This document shows positions 51,155-62,814 of a stretch of DNA of 64,000 nucleotides, in pieces. The position numbers and the translations under genes were made by a program. How positions within the stretch are numbered: position 1 is the stretch's first letter; every line of letters starts with the position of its first letter. The notes under the pieces were generated by a model, which was not told where the DNA came from, did not search any database, and saw only the letters and a list, made by a program, of their open reading frames with translations. The stretch comes from Mesorhizobium atlanticum (lineage in GTDB: Bacteria; Pseudomonadota; Alphaproteobacteria; Rhizobiales; Rhizobiaceae): contig NZ_QMBQ01000005.1 of assembly GCF_003289965.1 (NCBI RefSeq), positions 1 through 64,000 of the forward strand. Direction: 5' to 3'.

Positions 51155-53768
51155 TGACGATCCTCTGCGGGACGATGATCACCTTGCGCGGAGCCTTACC
51201 TTCCAGTGCTTTTTGCACGAAGTCGAGAGCCAGCACCGCTTTTTCGACGGCACCTTGATCCGCGTCGCGGGCAATTGTCAAATCCCCGCGCTTCTTGCCG
51301 TTGACCTGCACCGGCAGCACGATCTCGTTGTCGACGACCAGCGCCGGATCGTAGACCGGCCAGGGCCGCTCGGCGACCATCTCCATGCCGCCCAGCGCCT
51401 CCCAGCATTCCTCCGCCAGATGCGGCATGACCGGCGCGATGATGTGCACCAGGATCTCCACCGCCTCGCGGCAAGCGCCCTTCAGCGCCGCGTCGGCTTT
51501 GCCCTCGGCAACGTCGTTGAGCGGCGTCGCCAGCGCATTGGCGAGCTCGTAGATGCGGGCGATCGCACGGTTGAAGCCGAGCTTCTCGATGTCCTCGCCG
51601 ACCGCCTTCAGGATCTTGTGCGCGGCCTTGGACACGGCGCCCGCCTCGCCATCCTTCGCCGCCGCCGGCTTCACGCCGGGCAGAGATTCGGCGGCAATCT
51701 GCACCAGGCGCCAGATGCGCTGCACGAAGCGATGCGCGCCGGCGGCGCCGTCGTCGGTCCATTCGACATCGCGTTCCGGCGGCGAGTCCGACAGCATGAA
51801 CCAGCGCGCCGTATCGGCGCCGTAACCGTCGGTGATCTCTTCGGGGCTAACCGTGTTCTTCTTCGACTTCGACATCTTCTCCAGCGCGCCGATCGTCGCC
51901 TCCTCGCCGGTGGCGATCTCGACGGCCCGGCGCTTGCCGTTGACGTCCTCGAACCTGACCTCGCTCGGCGACAGCCAGCGTCCGTTGTTCGACGGGCCGC
52001 CGACACGGTAGGTCTCGTGCACCACCATGCCTTGCGTGAACAGCCCTTTGAACGGCTCGGCGAGGTTCAGGTGCCCGGTCTCGCGCATGGCGCGGGTGAA
52101 GAAGCGCGAATAGAGCAGGTGCAGGATCGCGTGCTCGATGCCGCCGATATACTGGTCGACCGCCAGCCACTCGTCGGCCGCTTTCGGCTCGGTCGGCTCA
52201 TTCGCCCAGGGCGCGGTGAAGCGCGCGAAATACCACGACGAATCGACGAAGGTATCCATCGTGTCGGTCTCGCGCCGCGCGTCGCGGCCGCATTGCGGGC
52301 ACTTCACATGCCGCCAGGTCGGGTGACGGTCGAGCGGATTGCCCGGGCGATCGAACTCGATGTCGTCGGGCAGCTTCACCGGCAGGTCGGCCTTCGGCAC
52401 CGGCACGACGCCGCAGGCTTCGCAATGGATCATCGGGATCGGGCAGCCCCAGTAGCGCTGGCGCGAAATGCCCCAGTCGCGCAGGCGGAAATTCACCTTG
52501 CGCTCCGCCATCGGCCGGCCGCCGATCGTCTTTGCTTCCAGCAGCTTCGCCACTTCGTTGAAGGCCTTTTCGGGCTTCATTCCGTCGAGGAAGCGCGAAT
52601 TGATCATCACGCCGTCGTCGACATAGGCCTCCTCGATGACCTGGAAGGTCTTGGCGTCGCCGTCTTCCGGCATCACCACCGGGATCACCGGCAGGCCGTA
52701 TTTGTTGGCGAAATCGAGGTCGCGCTGGTCGCCCGACGGGCAGCCGAAAATGGCGCCGGTGCCATATTCCATCAGCACGAAATTGGCGACATAGACCGGC
52801 AGCGTCCAATTCTCGTCGAACGGGTGGACGACGCGGATGCCGGTGTCGAAACCCTTCTTCTCGGCCGTCTCCAGCGCCGCCACCGAGGTGCCCATGTGGC
52901 GGACCTCCTCGATGAACTTCGCCAGCTCGACATTCTCCTCCGCGGCCTTTCTCGCCAGCGGGTGGTCGGCCGCGACCGCCATGAAGGAAGCGCCGAAGAT
53001 GGTGTCCGGCCTTGTCGTGTAGACTTCCAGCTCTTGGTGGTCGCCGACAGGCTTTGCCAGCGGCCAGCGGATCAGCAGGCCTTCGGAGCGGCCGATCCAG
53101 TTGTGCTGCATCAGCTTGACCTTCTCCGGCCACTCTTCGAGCAGGTTGAGCGAATCCAGCAGATCCTGCGCGAAGTCGGTGATCTTGAAGAACCACTGCG
53201 TCAACTCGCGCTGCTCGACCAGCGCGCCCGAGCGCCAGCCGCGGCCGTCGATGACCTGCTCGTTGGCAAGCACGGTCATGTCCTCCGGATCCCAGTTGAC
53301 CTTGGAGGATTTGCGCGTCACCAGCCCTTTCTCGACGAAGTCGAGGAACAGCATCTGCTGGCGGTGGTAATAGTCGACGTCGCAGGTGGCGAACTCGCGC
53401 GCCCAGTCGAGCGACAGGCCCATCATCTTGAGCTGCTCGCGCATGACGGCGATATTTTCGTAGGTCCAGTCCTTGGGATGGACCTTGTTCTGCATGGCGG
53501 CGTTTTCGGCCGGCATGCCGAACGCGTCCCAGCCCATCGGATGCAGCACGTTGAAGCCCTTGGCGCGCTTGTAGCGCGCCACCACGTCGCCCATCGTGTA
53601 GTTGCGGGTATGGCCGATATGGATCTTGCCCGACGGATAGGGGAACATCTCGAGCACGTAGTATTTCGGCTTCGGATCGTCGTTGCGAGCCTCGAACAGC
53701 TTCTTTTCGGCCCAGGCCTTCTGCCATTTGGGCTCTGACGTGCGCGGATTGTAACGTTCGGTTGCCAT
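51141..53768 (-). CDS. leuS: Leucyl-tRNA synthetase
   Basis: 875 residues. Class I synthetase with the HIGH motif as HIGHTRNY near residue 50 and KMSKSKKN near 620, a CP1 editing domain, zinc cysteines CEACG / CPQCG, and the C-terminal anticodon part. It charges tRNA-Leu. Upstream lies RIME-like copy D. Confidence 0.97.
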   Translation of the reverse strand: MATERYNPRTSEPKWQKAWAEKKLFEARNDDPKPKYYVLEMFPYPSGKIHIGHTRNYTMGDVVARYKRAKGFNVLHPMGWDAFGMPAENAAMQNKVHPKDWTYENIAVMREQLKMMGLSLDWAREFATCDVDYYHRQQMLFLDFVEKGLVTRKSSKVNWDPEDMTVLANEQVIDGRGWRSGALVEQRELTQWFFKITDFAQDLLDSLNLLEEWPEKVKLMQHNWIGRSEGLLIRWPLAKPVGDHQELEVYTTRPDTIFGASFMAVAADHPLARKAAEENVELAKFIEEVRHMGTSVAALETAEKKGFDTGIRVVHPFDENWTLPVYVANFVLMEYGTGAIFGCPSGDQRDLDFANKYGLPVIPVVMPEDGDAKTFQVIEEAYVDDGVMINSRFLDGMKPEKAFNEVAKLLEAKTIGGRPMAERKVNFRLRDWGISRQRYWGCPIPMIHCEACGVVPVPKADLPVKLPDDIEFDRPGNPLDRHPTWRHVKCPQCGRDARRETDTMDTFVDSSWYFARFTAPWANEPTEPKAADEWLAVDQYIGGIEHAILHLLYSRFFTRAMRETGHLNLAEPFKGLFTQGMVVHETYRVGGPSNNGRWLSPSEVRFEDVNGKRRAVEIATGEEATIGALEKMSKSKKNTVSPEEITDGYGADTARWFMLSDSPPERDVEWTDDGAAGAHRFVQRIWRLVQIAAESLPGVKPAAAKDGEAGAVSKAAHKILKAVGEDIEKLGFNRAIARIYELANALATPLNDVAEGKADAALKGACREAVEILVHIIAPVMPHLAEECWEALGGMEMVAERPWPVYDPALVVDNEIVLPVQVNGKKRGDLTIARDADQGAVEKAVLALDFVQKALEGKAPRKVIIVPQRIVNVVA

Positions 53769-53809
53769 CGGATGTTTTTCACTTAAAAGCGGATGCGCGG
53801 TGCTGGATC

Positions 53810-53952
53810 AGGACGTGTTGATATTCAGGTCAGGCCGAGCCGAAAATGGCGGGTTCCGAGTACCGGAGCGGAGCGTACTTAAAGTACGTGAGCACCGGAA
53901 GCGCAGGAAACCTGCATTTGCAGGCCGGCATCACCTGAATATCGACACGCCT
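53810..53952. repeat. RIME-like palindromic element, copy D
   Basis: aggacgtgttgatattcagg at the left and its complement cctgaatatcgacacgcct at the right, with the core gagtaccggagcggagcgtac and cgtgagcaccggaagcgc. It lies in the divergent interval between leuS and yggS (53769-54058); no gene is seen there. Confidence 0.9.
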
Positions 53953-54058
53953 GGGCCGGCAGCCGAGACAATGTCGTCGCGGTGTTCACCATGGATTGCC
54001 GGACCCGTCAACTGCGGCGAGCCGGCCCGGCCATGAAAACTATAGGCAGGATAGTGGC

Positions 54059-54721
54059 ATGACGAACGCCGTAGAGCAGCTTCACGCGGTCAAGGCGAAG
54101 ATCGCGAGCGCCGAACGCGAGGCAAGGGGCGAGCCCGGCACTGTGACGCTGGTGGCGGTGTCGAAGACCTTCGCGGCCGAAGACGTTCGCCCTGTGATCG
54201 AGGCCGGCCAGCGCGTTTTCGGCGAGAACCGCGTGCAGGAAGCCCAGGGAAAATGGCCCGCGCTGAAGGAGGCATTTCCCGATCTGGAGCTGCATCTGAT
54301 CGGCCCGCTCCAATCCAACAAAGCCAAGGAAGCCGTCGCGCTTTTCGATGTCATCGAGACCGTCGACCGCGAGAAGATCGCCGCGGAGCTTTCAAAGGAA
54401 ATGGCCCGGCAGGGCCGGACGCCAAGACTCTACGTCCAGGTCAACACCGGCTCCGAGCCGCAAAAAGCCGGCATCGAGCCGCGCGAGGCGGTAGCCTTCG
54501 TCAAGCGCTGCCGCGAGGTGCATGGCCTCGCCATCGAGGGCCTGATGTGCATTCCGCCGGCCGATGAGAATCCCGGCCCGCATTTCGCGCTGCTGGAAAA
54601 GCTGGCCCGCGCGGCCGGCGTCGAAAAGCTCTCGATGGGCATGTCCGGCGACTACGAGACGGCGATCGCCTTCGGCGCGACCAGCGTCAGGGTGGGCTCG
54701 GCGATCTTCGGTAGTCGTTGA
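54059..54721 (+). CDS. yggS: YggS-family PLP-homeostasis protein
   Basis: 220 residues. Single-domain alanine racemase-type TIM barrel binding PLP; the lysine is in LVAVSKTF. GENRVQEAQGKW, LHLIGPLQSNKAKEAV, QVNTGSEPQKAG, GLMCIPP and LSMGMSGDYETAIAFGATSVRVGSAIFG are all typical. It acts in vitamin B6 homeostasis rather than as a racemase. Confidence 0.94.
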   Translation: MTNAVEQLHAVKAKIASAEREARGEPGTVTLVAVSKTFAAEDVRPVIEAGQRVFGENRVQEAQGKWPALKEAFPDLELHLIGPLQSNKAKEAVALFDVIETVDREKIAAELSKEMARQGRTPRLYVQVNTGSEPQKAGIEPREAVAFVKRCREVHGLAIEGLMCIPPADENPGPHFALLEKLARAAGVEKLSMGMSGDYETAIAFGATSVRVGSAIFGSR

Positions 54722-54809
54722 GTGCCGTCACCAGCTACCTTTCGCCTGGAGTTGATTGATAATCCGCTGTTGCCGCGTTATATCTAGCCAAGCTAGCTAG
54801 GAGCTACGG

Positions 54810-55064
54810 ATGAACTGGCATCTTCAGGACGCGAAGAACAATTTTTCAAAAGTGGTCCAGCGCGCGCGAACCGAGGGGCCGCAGACCGTGACGCTTCGCG
54901 GCGAACGGGCTGCGGTCGTGCTTTCCGCCGAGGACTACGACCGCCTAGCCGGGAAGAAGAAATCGCTCGCTGAGTATCTTCTGACTGGCCCCGGCTGGGA
55001 CGATGAGTTTGATAAGGAAATCACCCGCCGCTCGGATACGATGATCCGGGACGTCGACCTCTGA
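54810..55064 (+). CDS. Type II antitoxin, Phd/YefM family
   Basis: 84 residues. The Phd start WHLQDAKNNFSKVVQRA, QTVTLRGERAAVVLSAEDYDRL (DNA-binding fold) and a flexible C-terminus (EYLLTGPGWDDEFDKE) that would bind the toxin. AGGAGC precedes the ATG. It probably represses its own operon together with the toxin. Confidence 0.9.
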   Translation: MNWHLQDAKNNFSKVVQRARTEGPQTVTLRGERAAVVLSAEDYDRLAGKKKSLAEYLLTGPGWDDEFDKEITRRSDTMIRDVDL

Positions 55065-55465
55065 TGTATCTGCTGGATACGAACGTTGTTTCAGACGCGC
55101 AAAGGCGGCTGCCTAAGCCGACCGCCTGGATAGCTTCGATTGATCCCGCGTCGATCAGTCTTAGTGTCATTACACTGGGTGAGATCGAGCGAGGAATCGT
55201 CAAACAGCTCAAGATCGACCCTGAAAGGGCGGCTCGAGTTGATATCTGGCTGCGAGAACTTCGAAGAGACAATGCAGACCGCATTCTTCCCATCACCGAA
55301 GAGATTGCATTGACTTGGGGTCGAATTACGGCAGGTCGTACAAGAGGTAATGCGGACACGCTCATAGCAGCGACCGCCCTCGTGCACGACCTTATCCTGG
55401 TCACGCGAAACGTCGCCGACTTCGACGGCCTAGGCGCTACAGTCCTCAATCCCTGGGAAGTCTGA
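55064..55465 (+). CDS. Type II toxin, PIN-domain ribonuclease (VapC/FitB-like)
   Basis: 133 residues. PIN domain with acidic metal ligands in YLLDTNVVSD (Asp), TLGEIERG (Glu), NADTLIAATA (Asp) and TRNVADFDGLG (Asp). It would cleave RNA, commonly a tRNA in this family. The start overlaps the antitoxin stop (TGATG). Codon use is less GC-rich than the neighbours (note the second half), which hints at transfer. Confidence 0.9.
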   Translation: MYLLDTNVVSDAQRRLPKPTAWIASIDPASISLSVITLGEIERGIVKQLKIDPERAARVDIWLRELRRDNADRILPITEEIALTWGRITAGRTRGNADTLIAATALVHDLILVTRNVADFDGLGATVLNPWEV

Positions 55466-55593
55466 CCATCCTGGGATCCGCCGTTGGGAACCTCACGCCA
55501 AGTTGACCGCCGCACTTGCGCCGGCGCTTGAAACGAAACGGGCCGTTCCTATTTGCCTGTTGTCATTCAATCCTTTTCTCGGGGAATCCCACA

Positions 55594-56643
55594 ATGCGCT
55601 ACAACCAGCTTGGCAATACCGGCCTGTTCGTCTCGGAACTCTGCCTCGGCACCATGACGTTCGGCGCCGCCGGCCAGAATGCCCAATGGGGGCTGATCGC
55701 CAGCCTCGACCAGAAGGGTGTCAACGAGATCGTCGCCCGCTCGATCGCCGCCGGCGTCAATTTCTTCGACACGGCGGATGTCTATTCCTTCGGCCAGTCC
55801 GAGCAGTTGCTGGGACAGTCGTTCAAGGACCTCGGTGTAAAACGCTCGGACGTCATCATCGCCACCAAGGTGCATGGCGCCATGGGCAACGGGCCGAACG
55901 AACGCGGCTCCTCGCGCGGCCACATCATGGATTCGGTCGACGGCAGCCTGGAGCGGCTGCAGACCGACCATATCGATCTCTATCAGTTGCACGGCACCGA
56001 CACGGTGACGCCGATCGACGAGACGCTGCGCGCGCTCGATGATCTCGTCGCCAGCGGCAAGGTGCGCTATGTCGGCGTCTCCAACTGGCAGGCCTGGCGC
56101 ATCGCCAAGGCGCTGGGCATTGCCGAGCGGAAGGGTTTTGCCCGCTTCGAGACCATCCAGTCCTATTACTCGATCGCCGGCCGCGATCTCGAGCGCGAGA
56201 TCGTGCCTTTGATCGGCGAGGAAAAGCTCGGCCTGATGGTCTGGTCGCCGATGGCCGGTGGGCTGCTTTCCGGCAAATACGGTCCTGGGGCGCCCGGCAA
56301 TGGCGAAGGCCGCCGCGCTTCCTTCAACTTCCCGCCGGTCAATGAAGACCGCGCCTGGGCGGCGGTCGCCGTCATGCGCGAGGTGGCGAAGAAGCATGAT
56401 GTCAGCGTCGCCACGGTGGCGCTGGGCTACGTGCTGGCCAAGCCTTTCGTCATGAGCGTCATCATCGGCGCCAGCCGCATGGACCAGCTTGAGCAGAACC
56501 TTGCCGCGACCGGTCTGAAGCTCGATACCGACGACCTCGCCAGGCTCGATGAGGTGAGCGCGCTGCCCGCCGAATATCCCGGCTGGATGCTGGAGCGGCA
56601 GAGTGCCGGCCGGCGTCCGGCGCCTTTCGTGCCGAAGGCGTGA
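55594..56643 (+). CDS. Aldo/keto reductase (first of two)
   Basis: 349 residues from the ATG at 55594 after GGGGA. AKR TIM barrel: LGTMTFG, FFDTADVYSFGQSEQLLGQ (Asp/Tyr), TKVHGAMG (Lys), IDLYQLHGTD (His), IVPLIGEEKLGLMVWSPMAGGLLSGKYG and VIIGASRMDQLEQNL. It belongs to the YakC/voltage-gated K channel beta-like subgroup; NADPH-dependent, substrate unknown. Downstream is an inverted-repeat terminator, then a LysR gene. Confidence 0.93.
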   Translation: MRYNQLGNTGLFVSELCLGTMTFGAAGQNAQWGLIASLDQKGVNEIVARSIAAGVNFFDTADVYSFGQSEQLLGQSFKDLGVKRSDVIIATKVHGAMGNGPNERGSSRGHIMDSVDGSLERLQTDHIDLYQLHGTDTVTPIDETLRALDDLVASGKVRYVGVSNWQAWRIAKALGIAERKGFARFETIQSYYSIAGRDLEREIVPLIGEEKLGLMVWSPMAGGLLSGKYGPGAPGNGEGRRASFNFPPVNEDRAWAAVAVMREVAKKHDVSVATVALGYVLAKPFVMSVIIGASRMDQLEQNLAATGLKLDTDDLARLDEVSALPAEYPGWMLERQSAGRRPAPFVPKA

Positions 56644-56673
56644 TCCGCCTTCAAATAGGCCGACTTTTTTCGG

Positions 56674-56708
56674 GAGCCGCGCTTGTTCAAGCGCGGCTCT
56701 TCCGTTTC
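56674..56708 (+). terminator. Terminator between convergent aldo/keto reductase and LysR genes
   Basis: gagccgcgctt / aagcgcggctc with loop gttc, followed by ttccgttt on the plus strand; overlaps the LysR stop region by a few bases. Confidence 0.75.
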
Positions 56709-57612
56709 AGAGGCGGACAGTCTCCGCAAGAAAGTCGAGAAAGGCGCGCACCCGGGCCGGCAGGTGCTTGCCCTGGCCGACATAGACGGCGTGCGTCGGC
56801 TCCTCGTCGCCGGGATTGAACGTCTCCAGCAACGGTACGAGCCGCCCGGCGGCGATGTCGGGCTCGACATGCCAGCGCGCCAGTCTTGCGATGCCCGCTC
56901 CGGCCAATGTCGTCAGCCGCATCGCCTCGCCGTCGCTCACCGTCGAATTGCCAACGATCGGAACCACGACTGGTGTGCCTTTCGCATCCACGAACGGCAT
57001 GCCGTCGATATGACGCACGAAGCCGAACGCCAGCAGATTGTGGCGGGCCAGTTCGGCCGGCGTCTGTGGCGTGCCGCGCGCTTCCAGATAGGCGGGCGCC
57101 GCGACCACCACCATCGGGCTCTGGCCGAGCTTGCGCGCCACCAGCCGTGATTCGCGCAGCGGCCCGGCGCGGATCGCAATATCGGCACGCTCCTCCATCA
57201 AGTCAATGACGCTGTCTGTCAGCACCGCCTCGACCGAGATTTCCGGGTAGCGCTCGAGGAAACGCGGCAACAGCGGCATCAGCCGGTGCTGGCCGAACGG
57301 CACATAGGAGTTGACCCTGAGCCTGCCGCGCGGCGCCGCGCCCGCGGCCGCCTCGCGCTCGGCCGCGTCGAGATCGGCGAGGATGCGCAGGCCGCTGTCA
57401 TGGAAAGCGACCCCTTCCGGCGTCAGTTGCAGCTTGCGTGTCGACCGGCTGACCAGCCGCGCGCCGAGCCGTGCCTCCAGCCGCGCGATCAGCTTGCTCA
57501 CGGCTGACGGCGTCATGCGCAAGGCCCGCGCCGCGGCGGAAAAACTGCCTGTCTCGACGACGCGGACGAACACTTCGATCTCGCCGGAGCGGTTGATTTC
57601 GGGTCTCGCCAT
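56707..57612 (-). CDS. LysR-family transcriptional regulator
   Basis: 301 residues from the ATG at 57612. N-terminal winged helix-turn-helix (IEVFVRVVETGSFSAAARALRMTPSAVSKLIARLEARLG, given here only as the fold region; key segment SAVSKLIARLE) and a type-2 periplasmic-binding-like effector domain. It is divergent from an MFS gene (121-bp gap), suggesting that it controls that exporter. Confidence 0.92.
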   Translation of the reverse strand: MARPEINRSGEIEVFVRVVETGSFSAAARALRMTPSAVSKLIARLEARLGARLVSRSTRKLQLTPEGVAFHDSGLRILADLDAAEREAAAGAAPRGRLRVNSYVPFGQHRLMPLLPRFLERYPEISVEAVLTDSVIDLMEERADIAIRAGPLRESRLVARKLGQSPMVVVAAPAYLEARGTPQTPAELARHNLLAFGFVRHIDGMPFVDAKGTPVVVPIVGNSTVSDGEAMRLTTLAGAGIARLARWHVEPDIAAGRLVPLLETFNPGDEEPTHAVYVGQGKHLPARVRAFLDFLAETVRL

Positions 57613-57733
57613 TCGTGAATCTATTTCACAGAAAATATGCCTGATGCAAGGCTGGTTCACAGCTCGACGGATCACGATTTTTCGCATCGGGGCGCGGGAC
57701 TTGGGCGTCCTTCAGCACCAAACGGATCCTGCC

Positions 57734-58921
57734 ATGCCCCTTGCTCTCTATGCCCTCACCGCCGGCGCCTTCGGCATCGGTGTCACCGAATTCGTCATCA
57801 TGGGCCTGCTGCTCGATGTCAGCGCCGATCTCGGCGTCTCGATCTCGGCCGCGGGCCTGCTCATTTCCGGCTACGCGCTGGGTGTCGTCGTCGGCGCGCC
57901 GCTGCTTGGCGCCTTGACCGGCCGCCTGCCGCGCAAGACCTTGCTGCTTGCGCTGATGGTGGTCTTCACCGTCGGCAACCTCGCCTGCGCGCTGGCGCCC
58001 GACTACTGGACGCTGATGGCGGCGCGTGTGCTCACCGCCTTCGCCCACGCCTCCTTCTTCGGCGTCGGCTCCGTCGTCGCCACCAGCCTGGTCGCGCCCA
58101 ACCGGAAAGCTTCGGCCATCGCATTGATGTTCACCGGCCTCACCGTCGCCAACATCCTCGGCGTGCCCTTCGGCACCTGGCTCGGCCAGGCCTATGGCTG
58201 GCGCTCGACCTTTCTGGCCGTCACGCTGGTCGGCGTCATCGCCTTTGCGGTGATCGCGCTGCTGGTGCCGCGCGACGAACCGGCCGCAGCGGACGAGGAG
58301 GAAAGCTCCGAAGGCACGCTCGCCGTGCTCGGCCGCCGGGCGGTGCTGCTCGGCCTTCTGACCACGGTGCTGAGCTGGGTCGGGGTCTTTGCCGCCTTCA
58401 CCTATCTGGCGCCGATCCTTACCCGCGTCACCGGCTTTTCCGAGGGAGCCGTCTCGCCGATCCTGCTCGTCTTCGGCGGCGGGCTGGTCGCCGGCAACCT
58501 GCTTGGCGGACGCCTCGCCGACCGCCATCTGGTGCCGACGGTCGTCGGCACTCTGGTCGCGCTATCGGCGGTGCTGTTCGTCATGACCGCGGCGATCCAT
58601 CAGCCGATCACGGCGATCATTGCCGTGGGCCTGCTTGGTGCCGCCGCCTTCGCCACTGTCGCGCCGCTGCAGATGTGGGTGCTGGAGAAGGCCAAGGGCG
58701 CCGGCCAGGGCCTGGCCTCCTCCTTCAACATCGCCGCCTTCAATCTCGGCAATGCCATCGGCGCCTGGCTCGGCGGCTTCGTCATCGACCACGGGCCCGG
58801 CCTCGGCGCCGTCCCCCTCGTCGCCGGCCTGGTGCCGATCGCCGCGCTCGGCGTGGTGCTCACGGCGCTGCGTCTCGAACGCGGCCAAGCGATCGGCGAA
58901 CCGGTCACGGCCCAGTGCTGA
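57734..58921 (+). CDS. MFS transporter, DHA1/AraJ type
   Basis: 395 residues, 12 predicted membrane segments. Starts MPLALYALTAGAFGIGVTEF, with the DHA1 motif A loop GALTGRLPRKTLL and VLTAFAHASFFGVGSV (antiporter motif C area). Resembles sugar/drug effluxers of the AraJ/YdhP type. It is likely to be an exporter controlled by the divergent LysR; the aldo/keto reductase follows after 40 bp. Confidence 0.9.
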   Translation: MPLALYALTAGAFGIGVTEFVIMGLLLDVSADLGVSISAAGLLISGYALGVVVGAPLLGALTGRLPRKTLLLALMVVFTVGNLACALAPDYWTLMAARVLTAFAHASFFGVGSVVATSLVAPNRKASAIALMFTGLTVANILGVPFGTWLGQAYGWRSTFLAVTLVGVIAFAVIALLVPRDEPAAADEEESSEGTLAVLGRRAVLLGLLTTVLSWVGVFAAFTYLAPILTRVTGFSEGAVSPILLVFGGGLVAGNLLGGRLADRHLVPTVVGTLVALSAVLFVMTAAIHQPITAIIAVGLLGAAAFATVAPLQMWVLEKAKGAGQGLASSFNIAAFNLGNAIGAWLGGFVIDHGPGLGAVPLVAGLVPIAALGVVLTALRLERGQAIGEPVTAQC

Positions 58922-58960
58922 CCAACTGAATTCCGCCTTCGACATCCAAGGAGAAAAGTC

Positions 58961-59995
58961 ATGGACTATCGATCTCTCGGCGCCTCCGGCCTGAAGGTGC
59001 CGGCGCTTTCCTTCGGCGCCGGAACTTTCGGTGGCTCCGGCCCGCTCTTCGGCCATTGGGGCAACAGCGACGCGCAGGAAGCGCGCCGCCTGGTCGACAT
59101 CTGCCTGGAGGCTGGTGTCAATCTCTTCGACACGGCCGATGTCTATTCGGCCGGCGCGTCGGAGGAGGTGCTTGGCCAGGCGATCAAGGGCCGCCGCGAC
59201 GCGGTGCTGATCTCGACCAAGACGTCGCTGCCGATGGGCGACGGTCCGGCCGACTGGGGCTCGTCGCGCTCGCGCCTGATCCGCTCCGTCGACGCGGCGC
59301 TGAAGCGCCTCGGCACCGACTACATCGACCTGCTGCAGCTTCACGCCTTCGACGCCTCGACGCCGGTCGAAGAGGTGCTGTCGGCGCTCGACGACCTCGT
59401 GCGCTTGGGCAAGCTGCGCTATGTCGGTGTCTCCAACTTTTCCGGCTGGCAGGTGATGAAGTCGCTCGGCCTGGCCGACAAACACGGCTACCCGCGCTAT
59501 GTCGCGCATCAGGTCTATTATTCGCTGGTCGGCCGCGACTATGAGTGGGAATTGATGCCGCTCGGCCTCGACCAGGGCGTCGGCGCCCTGGTGTGGAGCC
59601 CGCTCGGCTGGGGCCGACTGACCGGCAAGATCCGCCGCGGCCAGCCCTTGCCGGAAAAAAGCCGGCTGCACGGCACCGCTGATTTCGGGCCGCCGGTCGA
59701 GGACGAGCATCTTTTCAAGGTAGTCGACGCGCTGGAGGCGGTCGCGGTCGAGACCGGCAAGACCGTACCGCAGGTCGCCATCAATTGGCTCTTGCAGCGG
59801 CCGACCGTGTCATCGGTGATCATCGGCGCGCGCAACGAAGAGCAGCTCCGCCAGAACCTCGGCGCCGTCGGCTGGGCATTGACGCCCGAGCAGATCAAGG
59901 CGCTCGACGAAGCCAGCGCGGTGACGGCGCCCTATCCTTACTTCCCCTATCGCCGGCAGGAAGGCTTTGCCCGACTCAATCCGCCGGCGGTCTGA
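58961..59995 (+). CDS. Aldo/keto reductase (second)
   Basis: 344 residues, strong AAGGAG site. AKR motifs: LFDTADVYSAGASEEVLGQ, STKTSLPMG (Lys), IDLLQLHAFD (His) and VIIGARNEEQLRQNLGAVGW. Related to the gene at 55594 (both have TIM-barrel AKR, VIIGA end), with different residues in the substrate loops. In the same direction as the MFS gene, so an operon is likely. Confidence 0.93.
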   Translation: MDYRSLGASGLKVPALSFGAGTFGGSGPLFGHWGNSDAQEARRLVDICLEAGVNLFDTADVYSAGASEEVLGQAIKGRRDAVLISTKTSLPMGDGPADWGSSRSRLIRSVDAALKRLGTDYIDLLQLHAFDASTPVEEVLSALDDLVRLGKLRYVGVSNFSGWQVMKSLGLADKHGYPRYVAHQVYYSLVGRDYEWELMPLGLDQGVGALVWSPLGWGRLTGKIRRGQPLPEKSRLHGTADFGPPVEDEHLFKVVDALEAVAVETGKTVPQVAINWLLQRPTVSSVIIGARNEEQLRQNLGAVGWALTPEQIKALDEASAVTAPYPYFPYRRQEGFARLNPPAV

Positions 59996-60038
59996 GACGC
60001 GGCCTGCGAAAACGCTCGTAAATGGCCGCAGCCTCTGA

Positions 60039-60228
60039 ACTTCGTCATTCACGGGCGAAGCAGCCGCGAAGCGGCGTCGCGAAGACCCGAGGATCCATTC
60101 CGTTACCTCGATCGTAGGGCGCGGCGGAGCAGAATTCTGCACCGTTGCCTAGCGTCAAAGTCACGGAATGGATCCTCGGGTCTGCGCCGCGTCGCTTCGC
60201 TCCTTGCTCCGCCCGTGGATGACGAAGT
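60039..60228. repeat. Long inverted repeat (65-bp arms)
   Basis: Left arm acttcgtcattcacgggcg... to ccgaggatccattccgt and right arm acggaatggatcctcgg... to gacgaagt are reverse complements at most positions, separated by about 60 bp. It lies between the convergent aldo/keto reductase and usg genes, where it could form a strong hairpin. The form is that of a small non-autonomous repeat element. Confidence 0.85.
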
Positions 60229-60280
60229 GATGGGCGTTGCCGCCAAACACTCGACGTTCAGAGAACCTCGGCCTCGCCGC

Positions 60281-60553
60281 TCAGTGCACCAGAAACTCCC
60301 CATCCACCTTCCGCCATTCGTTCGGCGCGATCAGCTTGTGATGCGTGTACGTCACCGAATGCAGCGGTCCGTCGAGCTTGGTCTTCCAGAATTCGATGAA
60401 GCGGATCAGCACCGGGAACGTCGGCGCGATGTCGTAGTCCTGCCAGATGTAGCTCTGCAGCAAATGCGGATGGTCCGGGAAGTGATAGAGAATCTTGGCC
60501 GTGGTCAGCCCGTAGCCCCTGAGCATAAGGTCCAATTCAGAATGGTCGCTCAT
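60281..60553 (-). CDS. usg: Usg-family protein
   Basis: 90 residues. The protein matches the rhizobial usg family by its ILYHFPDHPHLLQSYIWQDYD, PVLIRFIEFWKTKLDGPLHSVTY pattern; the function is not known. In some rhizobia usg lies next to trpF; here it lies alone, divergent from acs. Confidence 0.85.
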   Translation of the reverse strand: MSDHSELDLMLRGYGLTTAKILYHFPDHPHLLQSYIWQDYDIAPTFPVLIRFIEFWKTKLDGPLHSVTYTHHKLIAPNEWRKVDGEFLVH

Positions 60554-60858
60554 TGCAGCCCCTAACGGTCGATCTCCTTTCCTCCCAACGTCCGAGTCTG
60601 CGCTCAGTTGCTTAACTGTCTATTGATTTTAGCACCTCCAAGGCGAGTTTTCCATCATTAAAACAGTTGGTTAGCAGCGACGGGCAGCGAGTGCTGACAG
60701 CGTTTCGCGTTGCCCCTGCGTCATCCCGCCACGCGAATCCAACGTCTAATGTTGCCGTCGCCGCGGAACTGTTAATAATGCCCGCGAATTCGCGGCCGCT
60801 TCGCCGCGATGCCGCTGGCGGCTCAAGCCGGTGGAGTGGTTTGGGAGGAAAGCGAGAA
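60554..60858. other. Divergent intergenic region usg/acs
   Basis: 305 bp without a gene. Somewhat AT-rich in its first third (ttgattttag, ccatcattaaaacag), likely holding the promoters of both genes; no clear boxes could be fixed. A short GC palindrome gcggccgcttcgccgc precedes acs. Confidence 0.4.

Positions 60859-62813
<1,955 letters not shown>

Positions 62814-62814
<1 letters not shown>

Noticed and set aside
51054-53738. 894-codon open frame opposite leuS
   Set aside because: Antisense shadow in high-GC DNA; composition is not protein-like.
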